Source: Membranipora membranacea
Taxonomy: Eukaryota > Bryozoa > Gymnolaemata > Cheilostomatida > Membraniporidae
DNA length: 64,000 nucleotides
Reading direction: 5' to 3'
Assembly (NCBI GenBank): GCA_914767715.1
Contig: OU612068.1
Span: forward strand, 3,968,001 to 4,032,000
A model generated the notes under the pieces. It made no database searches, had not been told where the DNA came from, and saw nothing but the letters and a program-made list of their open reading frames with translations. Each line of letters begins with the position of its first letter. Positions within the stretch are counted from its first letter, which is position 1. This document shows, piece by piece, positions 1 to 12,500 of the stretch. A program made the position numbers and the translations under genes.

Positions 1-238
1 AGCAATACTTAGTGGTAACATAAACGTATGTATGATTCAATCCTAGATATATCTGTTATTACATATTACAGCTATCAACTCTCACCTCCTTGCCTTGTGT
101 GAGCTAATGTCAAAATAATTCCTTCTTTTTGTAAACACAACTGCGTGAGTTGTTTTTTTCCTTTTTGATGTATTTTTCAATGAACCGACGATTCTCAGGT
201 TTATGCGATATCTATTATGATAATATGTGTTTTTATAG

Positions 239-3200
239 GTGGGCAAAGTGAACTGTGTTGGAGATGTCGATGTATGCAAAGAGATGCATGTACATAAGTT
301 TCCGACATTTATTATATTCAAGATTGGTGGTGGTTATGAAATACATCATGGTGAGTAAAAATGTTGTATTACATTCTCTGAGTCGTAGACTGACAGTTTC
401 ATCTAAACATTCCAACTCTGTTAGGTTTCAAAATGGAATAAAGAGAAAGAAAATTTGCTGCAACTCTATGGCTTGCTTTATTTGTTAGTAATAGGCCTAA
501 TTTTCTTACCAATGAATAATGTCAAAAGTTACGCCAAAAAGGCCCTAGCGGTGCTTTTCGTACTTGCTTTGAGATGCTTGTATGATGCTCACCAATCTCA
601 AGACTTTTTGGTGCATGGTATATGATTTTGAGTAATGTGACTCATGGGACAGCTGTGATTGTATTTTGGAAAGGGTAAGGTAAGCCCTCTCATTTGGTTT
701 TTCGAGGGTGACAAACAGACAAGGGCTGATATCCTTATACGCTGTCTGGTGTTGCAATGTTTTTTTTTCCAGGTCGTGTAAGCGCACACGATGTAGCTGC
801 ATTTGCGCATGATTGCAGTCTCACACCAGTAGAAGTTCTCAGCCCTGATGATTTCCCCGACAGAGTTCAGCACAGCCGTGATATGTGGTTTGTCGACTTC
901 TTCGCGCCTGTGAGTAGGATCTAGATTTAGTGTGTGAAAAATAAAAAATTGTTGCTCCAATGTTATATCACGGCAGCATGTCTGTATTGGCATGTATATA
1001 TTACCTTCAGAGAGGTAAATGTTCATCAGAGTAACTGCCATAAGTTTAAAATTTAGTACCGTAAACATAATCAGTTACCATTCCCTTACTTTTGTATGGA
1101 AGGATAACTCTTATTCATACATGCTATTGACTAAATGTCCATTTTTCCTCTCCGTCTCTTTAGTTTTATACCACATTAATTTATACTATATCTTTGTTTC
1201 AGTGGTGCCCACCTTGTATGAGGTTACTTCCTGAGTTTAGGAAAGCATCAAAGCTGATAGATATCGGCCAAGTGGTAAACTTTGGTACAGTCGATTGTAC
1301 TATTCATGGAACGCTGTGTGATAATGTGAGTATTCTCTTCATTGTCACAATTCTCTAATTCCAAGTATATTTTTAAAATATTCAGATTTGCATGGTTAAA
1401 TCGTTTTAAACGGTAACAGCCATACCATTTTAATTTGCCTATTTGGTCATCTTCTATGCGGCTTTAGTTTTTTCTTCATTTTTTTAGCGCATTCTGTAAC
1501 AATGATGCATATTCATGTGACTTTTTCTTTGAATCTCCAGATCACCCCATTGAAGCCTTTTTGGTGTTTAGCGGTTCTTGCAGCTCAGTTATGCATTGCT
1601 GATATTTCTGACTTGTTTGTTTTAGCTTGGTATTAGAAGCTATCCCACTACGCTACTATATAACAACACTATACCTCACAAGTTCCAGGGTGAACATGAT
1701 GCTACATCCATTATAGAATTTGCTCAGGTAAGTTTTGAGATTGTTCTCACACCATCTAAGATGAATGATGGTAAAGTATTATTGAATGAGGTGTGGCCTA
1801 ATTCTCGAAGGATTATCACTGAACCAATGTTTGATACTATTTGAATCGATGAGGTTTTACAGTAGTAATTGATGAGGTTGTACAGTAATCCGTGAGGTTG
1901 TGCAGTTATCAATGAGGTTGTACAGAAAAATTTTGTTTGCAGGAGAGCAAAATTCATATATCCTTGACATAAATGATTTACAATTTTTGATGGGGGGGGG
2001 GAAGCCGCCAGAAGCAAGTTCAGTTCAAGTGCAGCATATGAGGGGATTGTTGTGATTTGATGATAACATTGATAAGATTATAAATAGGGGTTGTTTTGGA
2101 ACAATTTTATTTTGCATATAAACTTTCTTGATGTATTCAAATTATATGTTCAAATTCATTTGAGAGAAAGAGAGCAAAGAATCAAGAAAAATCAAACACT
2201 GATTGTCAGCAGCAACAATAACGTCAAGATGTGTAAAATGTGGGTGTGATACAGTTCTGATCATCACATTTTTGACTTATTTCTTTTTAAGAGCACCACC
2301 AAAATCAGTGTTGTACATGCTGCTAAAATCTGTATTGCCCATCCCCATACCACCCATATCCGTAGTACCCAGTCCCTTCAGGTTTTCCAGAATGGTTGGG
2401 TCATACCCCTCAGGCATCTCGATACCTAAAGACTGAGCCAAATCAGTCAGCTGGGACATGTGATCAGAAAGAGCAGACAAATCAACAGTGCCATCGGTAC
2501 CCATAGCACCATTCATGTTACTCAGAATGTTGGTCAGTTGGTCGGTAGCATTATTTACTTGGTCGAGTGACATGCCGCTGAGGTCTGCTCCTTGGTAGCC
2601 GCTCATATCTATGCCGTTACTGTCAGGGTTAGATCCCATTCCTGACTCATAATCTGCAACGGTCATGAGGGTCTGAAATAGCTCTTGATATGACAGACAA
2701 GTGTCACCGCTGTCAGATGACTTGAAGTTAGTGCTGTCACACCTCAGGTCATTGCTGGCGCCGGCAAGTGCTTCCTTCATTGCAGCGCTTGAGGCAGCCT
2801 GATAAACATAGCAGAAAAATAATTGTTCAAAAGTATGTCATATAACTATTGGGGAACACTGGCAACAGATTTAAATTGAGCTGGAATAAAGATTGGTTGG
2901 GATATTCAGTATATGGAAAGATGCTGTAGCAAAACCTGATATTTATTTAGGTGACATTTTTTCGTCTGATGAACTTTGCAAAATGCAGTGAAAACAATCT
3001 TTGACAAATAATACATAAAGAGCAAGACTTCTTTTTCTTAATTCATCAACTGTATGCATATCTTGGTGTATAAATTTAATCACAAAGGTCTGCCCAATTG
3101 ATTACTTACCTCAAACGACTGGCAAGCTTCGACGCATGGTTTGATGTCATAGTCTGTCTCTCTTTCACATTTGGGTATGAGAGCATAACAGAGAAAGGGT

Positions 3201-6200
3201 AGAGCTTGTGGGCTGTCTGTAGGTCCAGTAGCCATGAGGGCAGCCATAATAGTCTGTCCTCTGGAGGACTGCTCAGAGGGTGACAGGCTTGTCATGGTGT
3301 AACCAAAATCTGTGAGATACAAGGAAAGGATGTAAAATGTGTGCACTATCTATTTTAATGTTACTCAACAAAGATAATGACAACTGGTACTGAATCTCAT
3401 CTTCTCAACATGATTTTATCCTAGAATCAAAATTTATTTAAATAAAAATAAACAAAAATGAGTAACATATATTCGAGCTATATGAGATGAGAGAATTATT
3501 CAGTCTCCAATTAAAAATATATGTCAATGGTATATCTGGTTCATCCATACAAATTCATAAACACTTTCAATTTAAATTTAATTTCTTACCAAAGCCGCTC
3601 CCGGAGCAGTACGGGACAGTAATAGCCTGACAATGTCTAACATGTGGGTTAGCCATCATCATCCTGTAGCCGTGTGCTGTCACTGAGCACCAAACGATCA
3701 TCAATACTGCTGCAAACTTCATCTTTCCTTCTCTGATTTCTAAAGTGCGAGTTGAAATTCTGTGCTTATCACACTGCTCTTTGCTTGCTCTGTGTGTGTG
3801 TGTGTTCTCTCTGCGGCTGTTCAGGAACTTGTGATTTTGTTTAGTGTCTGAGCCTCCTTATATACTGAGGGCTCTCAGTTCACAGAATATTTTAAACATT
3901 TAAATTCCTAGAAATGTCAGTTAGTAGTCAGTTGTGAAATTGAGTGGAGGCCAAAAGGTTAACATCCAATTAATCATGTTTTCATCATCCTATACCTCCA
4001 TTTGTGTGTGTATAACTCATCATTTGGACACATTATGTGGGAATTCCAAATTTTTCATTCCTCAACTGGTTTAGACAATCTCTCAATTATAATGTTGCAA
4101 TGAAGGTCATTTACAGCTGCCAAGTTTGGCTGATTAACTGCCAGAGACAAAATCGTTGCAGTTTTTCATGCTGGGTAATAAAACAAGTAATTTCATCATC
4201 ATGAGTCACCGAAGGTTGCTGCCAATGCTTTTTTTATCTGTCCTCACTTTATAAGCGACCAGTATATGTTTGATTTTAATTTTTGTCTTGCTAGTTTGAT
4301 TTTTGATAGATAGTGGTTTGTTGCAGGGTGTGGTTCTTAACAGAACATGCTGGTCCCACTCTTTTATACCTCGCCCAGCCCTTTTCTAACCCATGAAGAC
4401 CCTTATCTCGTTCTCCTTGAGTCATGAATGTAGCATATGAATAGGTGTTAGCAGCAATATCCAGACCATATCAGAATCATGCTTGTTGCTGCTTAGTGTC
4501 CAATATTTCACTGAAAGGCTGACTGTTTATGTTGTGTTATTATGTTGGGGGTGTTTGTTCCAAAGTTCCCACTAATCTTTCTGATGGAAATTTTTATTTG
4601 ATGAATGGTTTGTCTTCAGGTCAACCCAATGCCTCTCTAGCATAGCACACAGATAGATGATTGCAGTAGTATAGTTGTTGCTAAGTACGGTGAAAATTGT
4701 AAAAAAAATCACACTTCATATTTTCATTTTTGGAGATGACAGGCTAAATGTTTTATAGGTGTATACAATATACATTTATATTTTCCTTTGGGTATTTATA
4801 TCTTTTTAATTTTTAGAAAGGTCCCTATGCCTGATTCTCTTGTCATGTGATTTAGGTTGTAGGTAGGGGAAACGCCAACATGAAACAAATGAAACAAATA
4901 TTACTGAAAGTTGATATAACCACAGCTTATTTATCGCACTAACTGTAAAATAGTTTTTGTTTCCATAATAATAATTTGTGTATTGAACTTTAACATTCTA
5001 AAAAGTAACTATGAGAGTAGTCACTGAAAATGTTTATATAAATAAGCAGTTGTTTTTCTAATGGTCCTAGCTCCAAAGTAAATCTACAGTGAGCTTATTT
5101 CCTCATTCTCTTCATTTCTCAGAAATATTCATCTTTTAGTCTGAATCTTGTAGCATATGGTCATTTAAATTTAATGACATTACAACATCAAGAATGTGGT
5201 TGCGTCATATTTTATCAGGAATGTTGAAATCTGTTGTTTTCAAAATGAGGGGAATTTCTGGGTAATGAGTGAAAAATCTTGGTAAAAGTGAATTCTGTTA
5301 ATAGAAGTTACACCATATATTTTTCGGCTTCATGAATCACAATTCACAAGGGTTTTGAACTCTCTTAGAAGTTTGGGACTTTGTGACAAATGTCACTGAC
5401 ACTAATGAGAACAATGAATTCGCAGATCCCTTGCATATCCTAAAAAGAATACTGATTGAAACCAAATATATTTTCTACAAACTCCCCCCCCCCCTTCCAC
5501 CCCCGATTTGACCCATGAGTTGTTTTAGCCGGCTCGCTAAGGCGGGAGTTTATGCAAGGTAATGAAGAATTGACGAAATGGCGAATATTTCACTCCTCAC
5601 AGGGTATTATTTTCCTGTACTCAGCTTGATTATAATGACTGTATTACTTGTATGTATTACAGGATGTTATAGACCCACCTGTTATAGCTCTAACTGATAA
5701 GGAGTTTGAGCTGAGAGTAGCCGGTAAATCTAGTAAGGAGTTATGGTTAGTAGATTACTACACTCCCTGGTGTCCTCCCTGTATGCAGATGATGAACGAG
5801 TGGAGACGCTTCGCAAAGGTATACATAATCAATTATCAGAAAAGACTTTCATCATTTATTTGTCATATCGGGATAATTGACTTATTCCTCAGATCCAGAA
5901 AAAAAAAATGCTTTGTCACCATTGTATTCACAATTTGGTTAACTGAGTAAAAAATGATCTAGCTATTTAACATTATTACAGCATATTGTGTTTTTTTTGC
6001 AAAATTCAACTTCTGCTACATCAAATACTGTTGTCGGTTTTAATGGCCCTTTTTCACTGGGGTTACAGATACCTCATTACTACTCTCATTAGTAGTTAAG
6101 GTTTGAGATTGGTCATCAATCTGAGGAGTGGTGCTTAGTGATCCTTACTCTGTCAGTATCGAGTATAGTTTGTGGATGTTTTAAACCCTTTTTGGTAAGT

Positions 6201-8856
6201 GTAACCACCCACACTGCTCTTGTAGGGACTGAAATCTAAGGAGAATGTATACGTAGCCAGTGTAGACTGTCAGCAGTATGGTGATATATGTAGACAGCAG
6301 GGAGTGAACTCTTATCCCTCTGTCAAACTGTATCCTGTAGGCTGGGTCGGTAATACTCGACAATCGTAAGTTATCTCCTCCTAATCCTCCTCACTACTAT
6401 AAAACTTACATTGTTGTCTTGTGTCTTGTAAACTTTGGAACTCTGAGTCCATTGAACCTGACATAATTCACAGAGCTTGGATCTTCTAGAAACAAAATTG
6501 TTTCTTTTGATTAAGATATGACTATACTACATAAAACTTGTATCTAATATTTTACAGAGAATTTCAGGGATACTACAGAAATGCTCAAGCATTCATGGCC
6601 TGGGCTCAGGACTTCCTACCTAGTAAGGTCATAACATTGACCGGTCAGAACTTTGCAGCGATGGTACTGCAGAGTAAAGAGGCCTGGGTCGTCGACTTCT
6701 ACGCTAACTGGTGTGGTCCTTGTCAACAGTTTGCATCTGAGTATGAACTGGTAGCTGAGGTTGGTTCAAAAACACTTTTTTTGTATGTTTTGGTCCTTGT
6801 ATTCCTAATCACATTCGAACACAGTGCCTTTAAAATGTTAGTCATTTAATTGGTTGGTCATCAACCTGTAGTCATGTGAAGCAGCTATCTTCAACTACAT
6901 GCTGGCAGTATTGGTCCTAGTATATTCAGATTAATCTGTACTGTGTTGAAACATTTCAAATGCTGCGATATTAGGAGTTGATCAGCATGATTGTGAGGTG
7001 GTGAGTTTTAGGGCAATAGAGTATTGTGGTGGAAATTCGTTCCTTGTAAATAATGTCCTGGCAATACATTTTCCTGCAGTCAACACCTACTACAACTACC
7101 CTTATAATTACCTTAATTTCTGCTGATTACAACCAGGGGAGATGTTTAACTTGCAAATGGACACAACTCAAGCCAGTTTATGTGATTTAATTGGTAGGAG
7201 AGCAATATATCAGTGTTTGCACTCAATACCACTTATTTTATGAATGTTACAGAAATTTGAGGGACGGGTAAAGGTCGGACGGATAGACTGTGCCAAAACT
7301 AACTACTGCAATCAAGCTTATATACAGGGCTACCCCACACTTAGATTCTACAAGGGAGTAACAGATAGAGAACCTCAACAGGTATGTGGTCATGTTAAGT
7401 ATATGAGTGATGTCAGGGAGACGGGAGACAGGTGATAATCCAAGATGTCACCTTTGCAAAACATCGGTTTGTGCATCTTTCTAAGCTCAGCAGGGTGTCC
7501 AAGTGCGAGGATAAGCTGTGTCAACTCGCTCGTCACAGGTCTCAGAATTTTCTGTTCTGAGTAGTTGTGAGGTCTAGAGCAGTGTGATGCCGATGGCATG
7601 GTCACGACATCATGTTGTTTCTTCTTGGGACAGTTGGTGATAGTGTTTGAGAGCGGACTGCTCTCTTTCCTTGGATTCAAGGCTGGCAATTGTTCTGTTT
7701 GAGGTAGTCTGTCTAGCGTGACGTTGAGTTGAGGTTGATGTTTGAGATACTGGTGAGGTTCTGCATGCAGCTTACACATATGTACCGTCTGGAGTATGCA
7801 TTTGTGTATTCGCTCAATTTTTCAATTCACAATGGAGACGAATTCAATTCTATGCTTTTTAAACTGGCACAAATGGGTGGCTGAAATCAAAACAAAGATT
7901 AACAGACTATAGAAAACATGTTATCATTAAACAAACGGTAAGTTGAGAAGGCTATTCGGTTCTGTGGTAGAAGTAGCTAGCTATTCTCCTATCCTGGTAA
8001 TGGTTACTGGTTCCTCAGGCTTAAACAAGGATTAAGGACACACATAATAAGTGATGAGAAGTGGTAACCGTCATCCTCAAGGTTGAATAATGATGGGTGG
8101 TTACCACGTCACGTTTCTCTTGTCTATCCCGAGCTCAGTTATTTTTTAACCCTTTCAAGTTGCTCATTTGTAGTGTTCATATTACCTATCTAACTATTCT
8201 TCCTGTCATTGGTGATCTAGATTGAGGAGAGAGCACACCCCTTCCCTCTCTCTTCTTCCCCCCTACTGTCTCACAGTAGAATATCACTGGTAATTAATCA
8301 CATCCGCTGCTTCACCTGCAGTTTTACGCTCTATATATTACTCCGAATCAGAAACTCTTCTGAACTAATCTGACAGTTTATGTTATTGTCACCACCATAT
8401 TGAATCTATCTATACTCTAATCTTAGTTTGAGGTCAATAGTTTGTAATGTGACGAACCTATTTATGTTTCAGGGTCTATTTGGGGATAATATCGCATATA
8501 CAGGCTTTGCAAGAGATACCATAGCTGATATTAACATCAAACTTATTCAATATAAAATCGATGTAAGTATTGATGTGAAACATTTGGGGTTGCACGAGTT
8601 CCATGGGTAACACATGTTGATAGCAGTATTGTCTCATTCATTTTTCAAGGAAACGTGTCTGTTTTACCAAAGCATAAAAAGCTGATCATCAAATTATGTG
8701 CATTTTAAGATCTCGACAATATGTATTCAAATTGATTTTTCCGTCATAGTTAAGAATTTGCCTGTCCTTGTATCAAGGGATGATAAACCTTGTTGACTTT
8801 TGTTCAAATGCTCCATTTCATTGTAGGGTCGACCTATGTCTCGAGACGAATTGTGA
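239..8856 (+). CDS. DNAJC10: ERdj5/DNAJC10-like ER disulfide reductase, 3' part (10 exons)
   Basis: Exons 239-350, 773-909, 1203-1325, 1626-1727, 5663-5818, 6226-6365, 6558-6759, 7253-7381, 8473-8562 and 8827-8856 join in consistent phase into the last 406 residues of a protein whose 5' end (J domain, first thioredoxin domain) lies left of the window. Order seen: the end of a redox-inactive thioredoxin-like domain (...YEIHHG), then three thioredoxin domains with active sites WCPPC (split by an intron before the Trp), WCPPC and WCGPC, each followed by a cis-Pro segment (YPT, YPS, YPT). The C terminus is SRDEL, a KDEL-type ER retrieval signal. Family knowledge: ERdj5 is an ER-lumen reductase that works with BiP and EDEM in ER-associated degradation. 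The domain order and the EIHHG joint match vertebrate DNAJC10 closely. The third active site is CPPC rather than the vertebrate CHPC. The 3.9-kb intron 1728-5662 holds an antisense gene. Confidence -1.
2106..2111 (-). terminator. Probable polyadenylation signal of the nested FZ-domain gene
   Basis: TTTATT on the plus strand gives AATAAA on the minus strand, about 166 bases after the stop codon of the FZ-domain gene and well before the next host-gene exon on that side (ending 1727). Confidence -1.
2277..3722 (-). CDS. Secreted Frizzled-domain (FZ/CRD) protein, nested gene, 3 exons
   Basis: Minus-strand exons 3722-3590, 3309-3110 and 2798-2277 join in phase into 284 residues. Residues 1-18 are a signal peptide (MKFAAVLMIVWCSVTAHG). 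Residues 31-145 read as a Frizzled cysteine-rich domain: C31, VPYC39, GYTMTSLSP, PFLC85YALIPKC92, KPC103VEAC107 and LRC131, C145LSY. This is the WNT-binding fold of Frizzled and sFRP proteins, but with eight rather than ten cysteines. The tail (about 149-284) has no recognised domain and is rich in Met, Gly, Asp, Asn and Ser (DMGGMGMGNTDF), with an NAT glycosylation sequon, and ends in KKK. There is no transmembrane segment, so the protein is probably secreted. The whole gene lies inside an intron of the ERdj5-like gene on the opposite strand. FZ-type fold is likely; WNT binding is not shown. Confidence -1.
3857..3864 (-). promoter_or_regulatory. TATA box of the nested FZ-domain gene
   Basis: On the minus strand the sequence reads GTATATAAGGAGG, a strong TATATAAG box about 135 bases before the ATG at 3722. 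With normal spacing the transcript would start near 3830 and have a 5' UTR of about 110 bases. A TATA box fits a sharply regulated, tissue-specific gene. The host gene's promoter is outside the window, so the nested gene clearly has its own. Confidence -1.
3866..5662. other. Rest of the large ERdj5 intron
   Basis: Upstream flank of the nested gene, up to the next host exon. I see no coding exon or RNA gene. It holds a C-run near 5486-5495 and otherwise AT-rich intron sequence. Regulatory sites for the nested gene probably lie here, but none is recognisable. Confidence -1.
7382..8472. other. ERdj5 intron without other genes
   Basis: A 1.1-kb intron between the exon of the last thioredoxin domain and the penultimate exon. 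A 129-codon minus-strand open frame at 7390-7779 has no family resemblance, no splice context and no conserved pattern. I treat it as chance. Confidence -1.
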
Positions 8857-9565
8857 TATAACATGGTGCTTAACTCTACACATCTGAACAAACTACTCAA
8901 AATCTCACCCATCTGGAGCTTTACATATCATCTCACAAGCGATACTTCCAAAGAAACTTATCCCGTTTTGTGTTTTACGTCTTCTTCCAAGTGCCTTAAT
9001 TGTCACGTCCATCTTCTGAATGCTTCAAGTCGTATTAGTTCCTTGGTGCTGTACATCATTAGACATTATTTTAGTTTTTGTTTAGATTTTAATTTAAATG
9101 CTAGTTCAATCATAATACACTATGATTACATGTGTTATATTTATTAGGTGAATGCTGTTTATGTTATGGTAACAGGGTTACAGTGTGTTTTTGTTGAAAT
9201 TAGATCTCAGGCAGTTGTAAAAACTACAAATGTTTGTTGCAATGTGATAAGAAAAAAGATGGCGTAAGAATATATGTAGCAGTTATTAGCTGCTCCATCT
9301 TGTCTATGCAATATCATGCAATGTAATAAACTGTCAAAGCACACTGAAGTAGATTTTGCACGCAATTACTGTGTTTTTGAAACACTGAATTGTCAATCTT
9401 CTGCGATTGGTCTCGCAATACTGCAAATACTGTTAAAATGTTCATGGTTCAGAATCACAGAACTGGTGTAATTTTCTGCAAGATCCAAAATATTGTAACT
9501 TCACAAACTAAGCTTATGTCAGCATATAAAATTCTGTGAGCAGAGTCTGTTGAATGAACTGTAGG
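8857..9565. other. Convergent 3' ends of the ERdj5-like and tandem-C2 genes
   Basis: About 700 bases between two stop codons on opposite strands. It holds the plus-strand 3' UTR and its AATAAA at 9325. I see no minus-strand AATAAA close after 9566. A TTTATT at 9140-9145 could serve, which would make the two 3' UTRs overlap. A 94-codon plus frame at 8863 looks like chance. Confidence -1.
9325..9330 (+). terminator. Probable polyadenylation signal of the ERdj5-like gene
   Basis: AATAAA lies about 470 bases after the stop codon at 8856 and before the convergent gene whose stop is at 9566. It is the first canonical hexamer I see on this strand in the 3' flank. The cleavage site is not visible by eye. 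Confidence -1.
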
Positions 9566-12500
9566 TTAGCTCAGGAAATGCCACTGAATGTGTTGATCAT
9601 TTGGGTTTTCTATCATAGACTGCCAGTGATCCAGCTCTCTTCCTGAAGCAAGCATGAATCCTCCCAACACCGTCCTCCCACCTGAAAGATATAGCATAAG
9701 CTGTGCTAGAATACTAAATTCTTCAGGGCTTTCTTGGTAGGTGTGAACAAGGGGAACTATCAATTGTTTCTAGAAATAGTCTTGCAGGATAAGAATCGGA
9801 CCACGCCTGGTTTTCCATATCTTAAACCTAACATGTATGCCATCTGCATTCACTAACAAGTTGAGTGTTGCCTGCATGTTACAACAGTGAAATTAATTCC
9901 TAACATACCCGGATCATCCTTTCCTGTGTGTAGTTGTTTGATTGTCACTGATATGCTGCTCTGTGGAAGTTTATCTTCTGTTAGAGCAAACTTGAATATC
10001 TCATTAAAGTCAGCCATGTCTCCCTCCTGGGTCACAGTAATACCTTTCTTCTTTTTCACTTTCTTGTTCATGGTTAGCAGCTCGACCTTCAGACTGACTT
10101 CAACTGTGCAAAAATGCAGGTATAACAAGGAGATATGGTCTCTCACTTCAGCAGTATATGTACTTGTTTAAGGTGAGAGTACAAAATGACCTAGTTTTTG
10201 GAATGTAGCATCACCCAATGAGCTCAAAACTCTGTGACTCCTGTAAAAGCCAATCACCCACTCTGACATTTGGATGTGAGACAAATCACGCTGTATTATA
10301 GAGTTAACGGATGTGTAATTTGTGGTTACCTGGGGGTTCTGTCTTCTCCAGCTCTATGCACTTGAACAAGGCAATGAAAACTCTTTGTTTAGGGCGATCA
10401 TATCTCAGTGATATCAAGGCTTTACCTTTGTGATAATGTTTAGTCACCTACAACAGTGTCACACACGATACAAGTGAATGCATATCGATAGTAATGTATC
10501 TATTAACATGGATAGATCTAAACTTTTTACAAGTGCAAATCGCAAATCACTGATGCAACTCAGTGATAACAGAGTCGTCCTCTTAACTTGTGTGAGTAAA
10601 CTACTCCAAAACATAATATTATTATTTATTTTGTTGGGTTCTTCCTGTGATGGGGAGTATGATTACATAGTTGACTTGCCCTATCTTTTGCACTTACCTG
10701 CTGACTGATTTTTCTGGAAGTGAAGTCAAACCAGTATCTCTTTCTGTGTTCCTCATCTTCATCTATTTCATCGAATAGCGTCTCATCCAGCTGCACCACC
10801 GCGTGGCCTGATGGCTCCCACTTTTTGGTTTGAGGACTTTGGTTGAGTGTGAAGTATAAGTATCTTTCATATATGTGAGCAGAAGGTAACTGTGTTAGAA
10901 AAACCAATACCATGTAAGTCAATGAATTCCGGATCTTGACCGCTTCAATCAACTCTCTATGATGATAATAATGGTCAGTTATATATTATATACTTTTATT
11001 GTCAATCTACAATCATGCTCTTATACGGCATCAAATCACTTATAAAACAGACTAACATGGCTCAATATGTTTTCTTTTATTGATTCCACTTGGACAGAAA
11101 ATTATATTCTTGGTTCTCACCGAAAATGTGAAGCTTTCGTTGAAGACGGGATTTGTCTCCTCGTGTTTGATTGTGGTCTCTGAATATCTTTTTTCGTCTG
11201 GCATCAAGCATACTCTGCAAGAGAGTGGATATCCATGTGCTGGAGGAAACACTGTACTGAAATTCTATAGCTGAGTGGCTGAATGGCATCTACCTTTGAT
11301 TGATAGATGAGAGGGGCTCGAAAAATAGGATGGGGTGAGTAGGCTTGGAGAAAGAAAGACACAGATTTCGCAAACACGTTAGGGAGAAGCTGACGATTCT
11401 GATTTTCACTGATCATCTGTAAGCATGAATGTAGTCTTTAGAGTTTACTCAACTAGGCTGTTGTTAAAACGGTATAAATATAATACTCACCTGATGCTGC
11501 AGTCTTTAGCTAAGTCAGCATTGAAATCTGTTGGCAGGTGTTTTGCTTTCCCTAGTGTCACCTGTAGCTGCTCCTGTGTGCTGTTATAGTAGAGGGTGTA
11601 CCAGAGTCTCCCTAGGTGGTTGTGTGGGTATATAGAACTATCATCACTATCATAACCAGTATATAATGTCAGATCTAACTCCCCGATAGCTGCTGCAAGA
11701 AGAAAGTTAAGACCATATTTATCGCTCAGTGGTCACAATAGCCCAAGTTCATGAAGGTGATCTAATGCAAAACATCTTACAGGGTAGAAGTTTACTTATA
11801 GTAAGGGGGAAAAGTATGTGTATGTGTATGTTTACCTGTAAAGGCTGTAAACAGGACAGTGTCACATATAGTGTCAAAGCACTGCAACTTTCAGGGAAGA
11901 TTGAACTGCCCGACAAAGTGGTGTTCAGCTACCCAGGCTCATCAAACCACTTGTTTGCGGAAACTCTGACGGATTTACAAATCAAACACTTTCAAGCATG
12001 TACTTAAATCTGCTCAAACTATACCTAGTATATTTTCATCAACCTGATTTAGTTGATATCCTGTCATTGGTCTATTAAGTTATAACGGAGAGATGATCCT
12101 CAGAGTGGCATCAGCTTGCAGGTTCACCAGTGCAAAGCACTTGACACATAACTTTCTGTTGACTTTTTACACTGTTGCGCTGCTATATGATAAGTTGCTA
12201 TACCTTCTATAGTAGATGAGCGACTGCGTATTGTAGGAGTGCTGCTCCCATCATCGCTAACTTGTAATGTATCCATTGCCGGAGTTGTCTTTCTAACTGG
12301 TATTGCAAACGGCACATTCTTACTGAAACATGTGAATTCAACAATACTACATATCATACTATACTGCTGACGCTCACCAAATTGTCATGTCAGTTTAGTC
12401 TAGCTAGTGGTGAATTAATGTTAGCTAGCTAGCACCTATTTTATGTTTCAATGTTTAGAGATTGAGTAGTTGAAAGCTTGCCAATATTTTGCCATTTCAA

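Noticed and set aside
7390-7779. A 129-codon minus-strand frame in an ERdj5 intron
   Set aside because: No recognisable domain, no plausible promoter or splice sites, and composition like the surrounding intron.
10900-10947. A 47-base intron inside exon 5 of the tandem-C2 gene
   Set aside because: Too short compared with other introns here, and the read-through frame is open and fits the C2 strand pattern.
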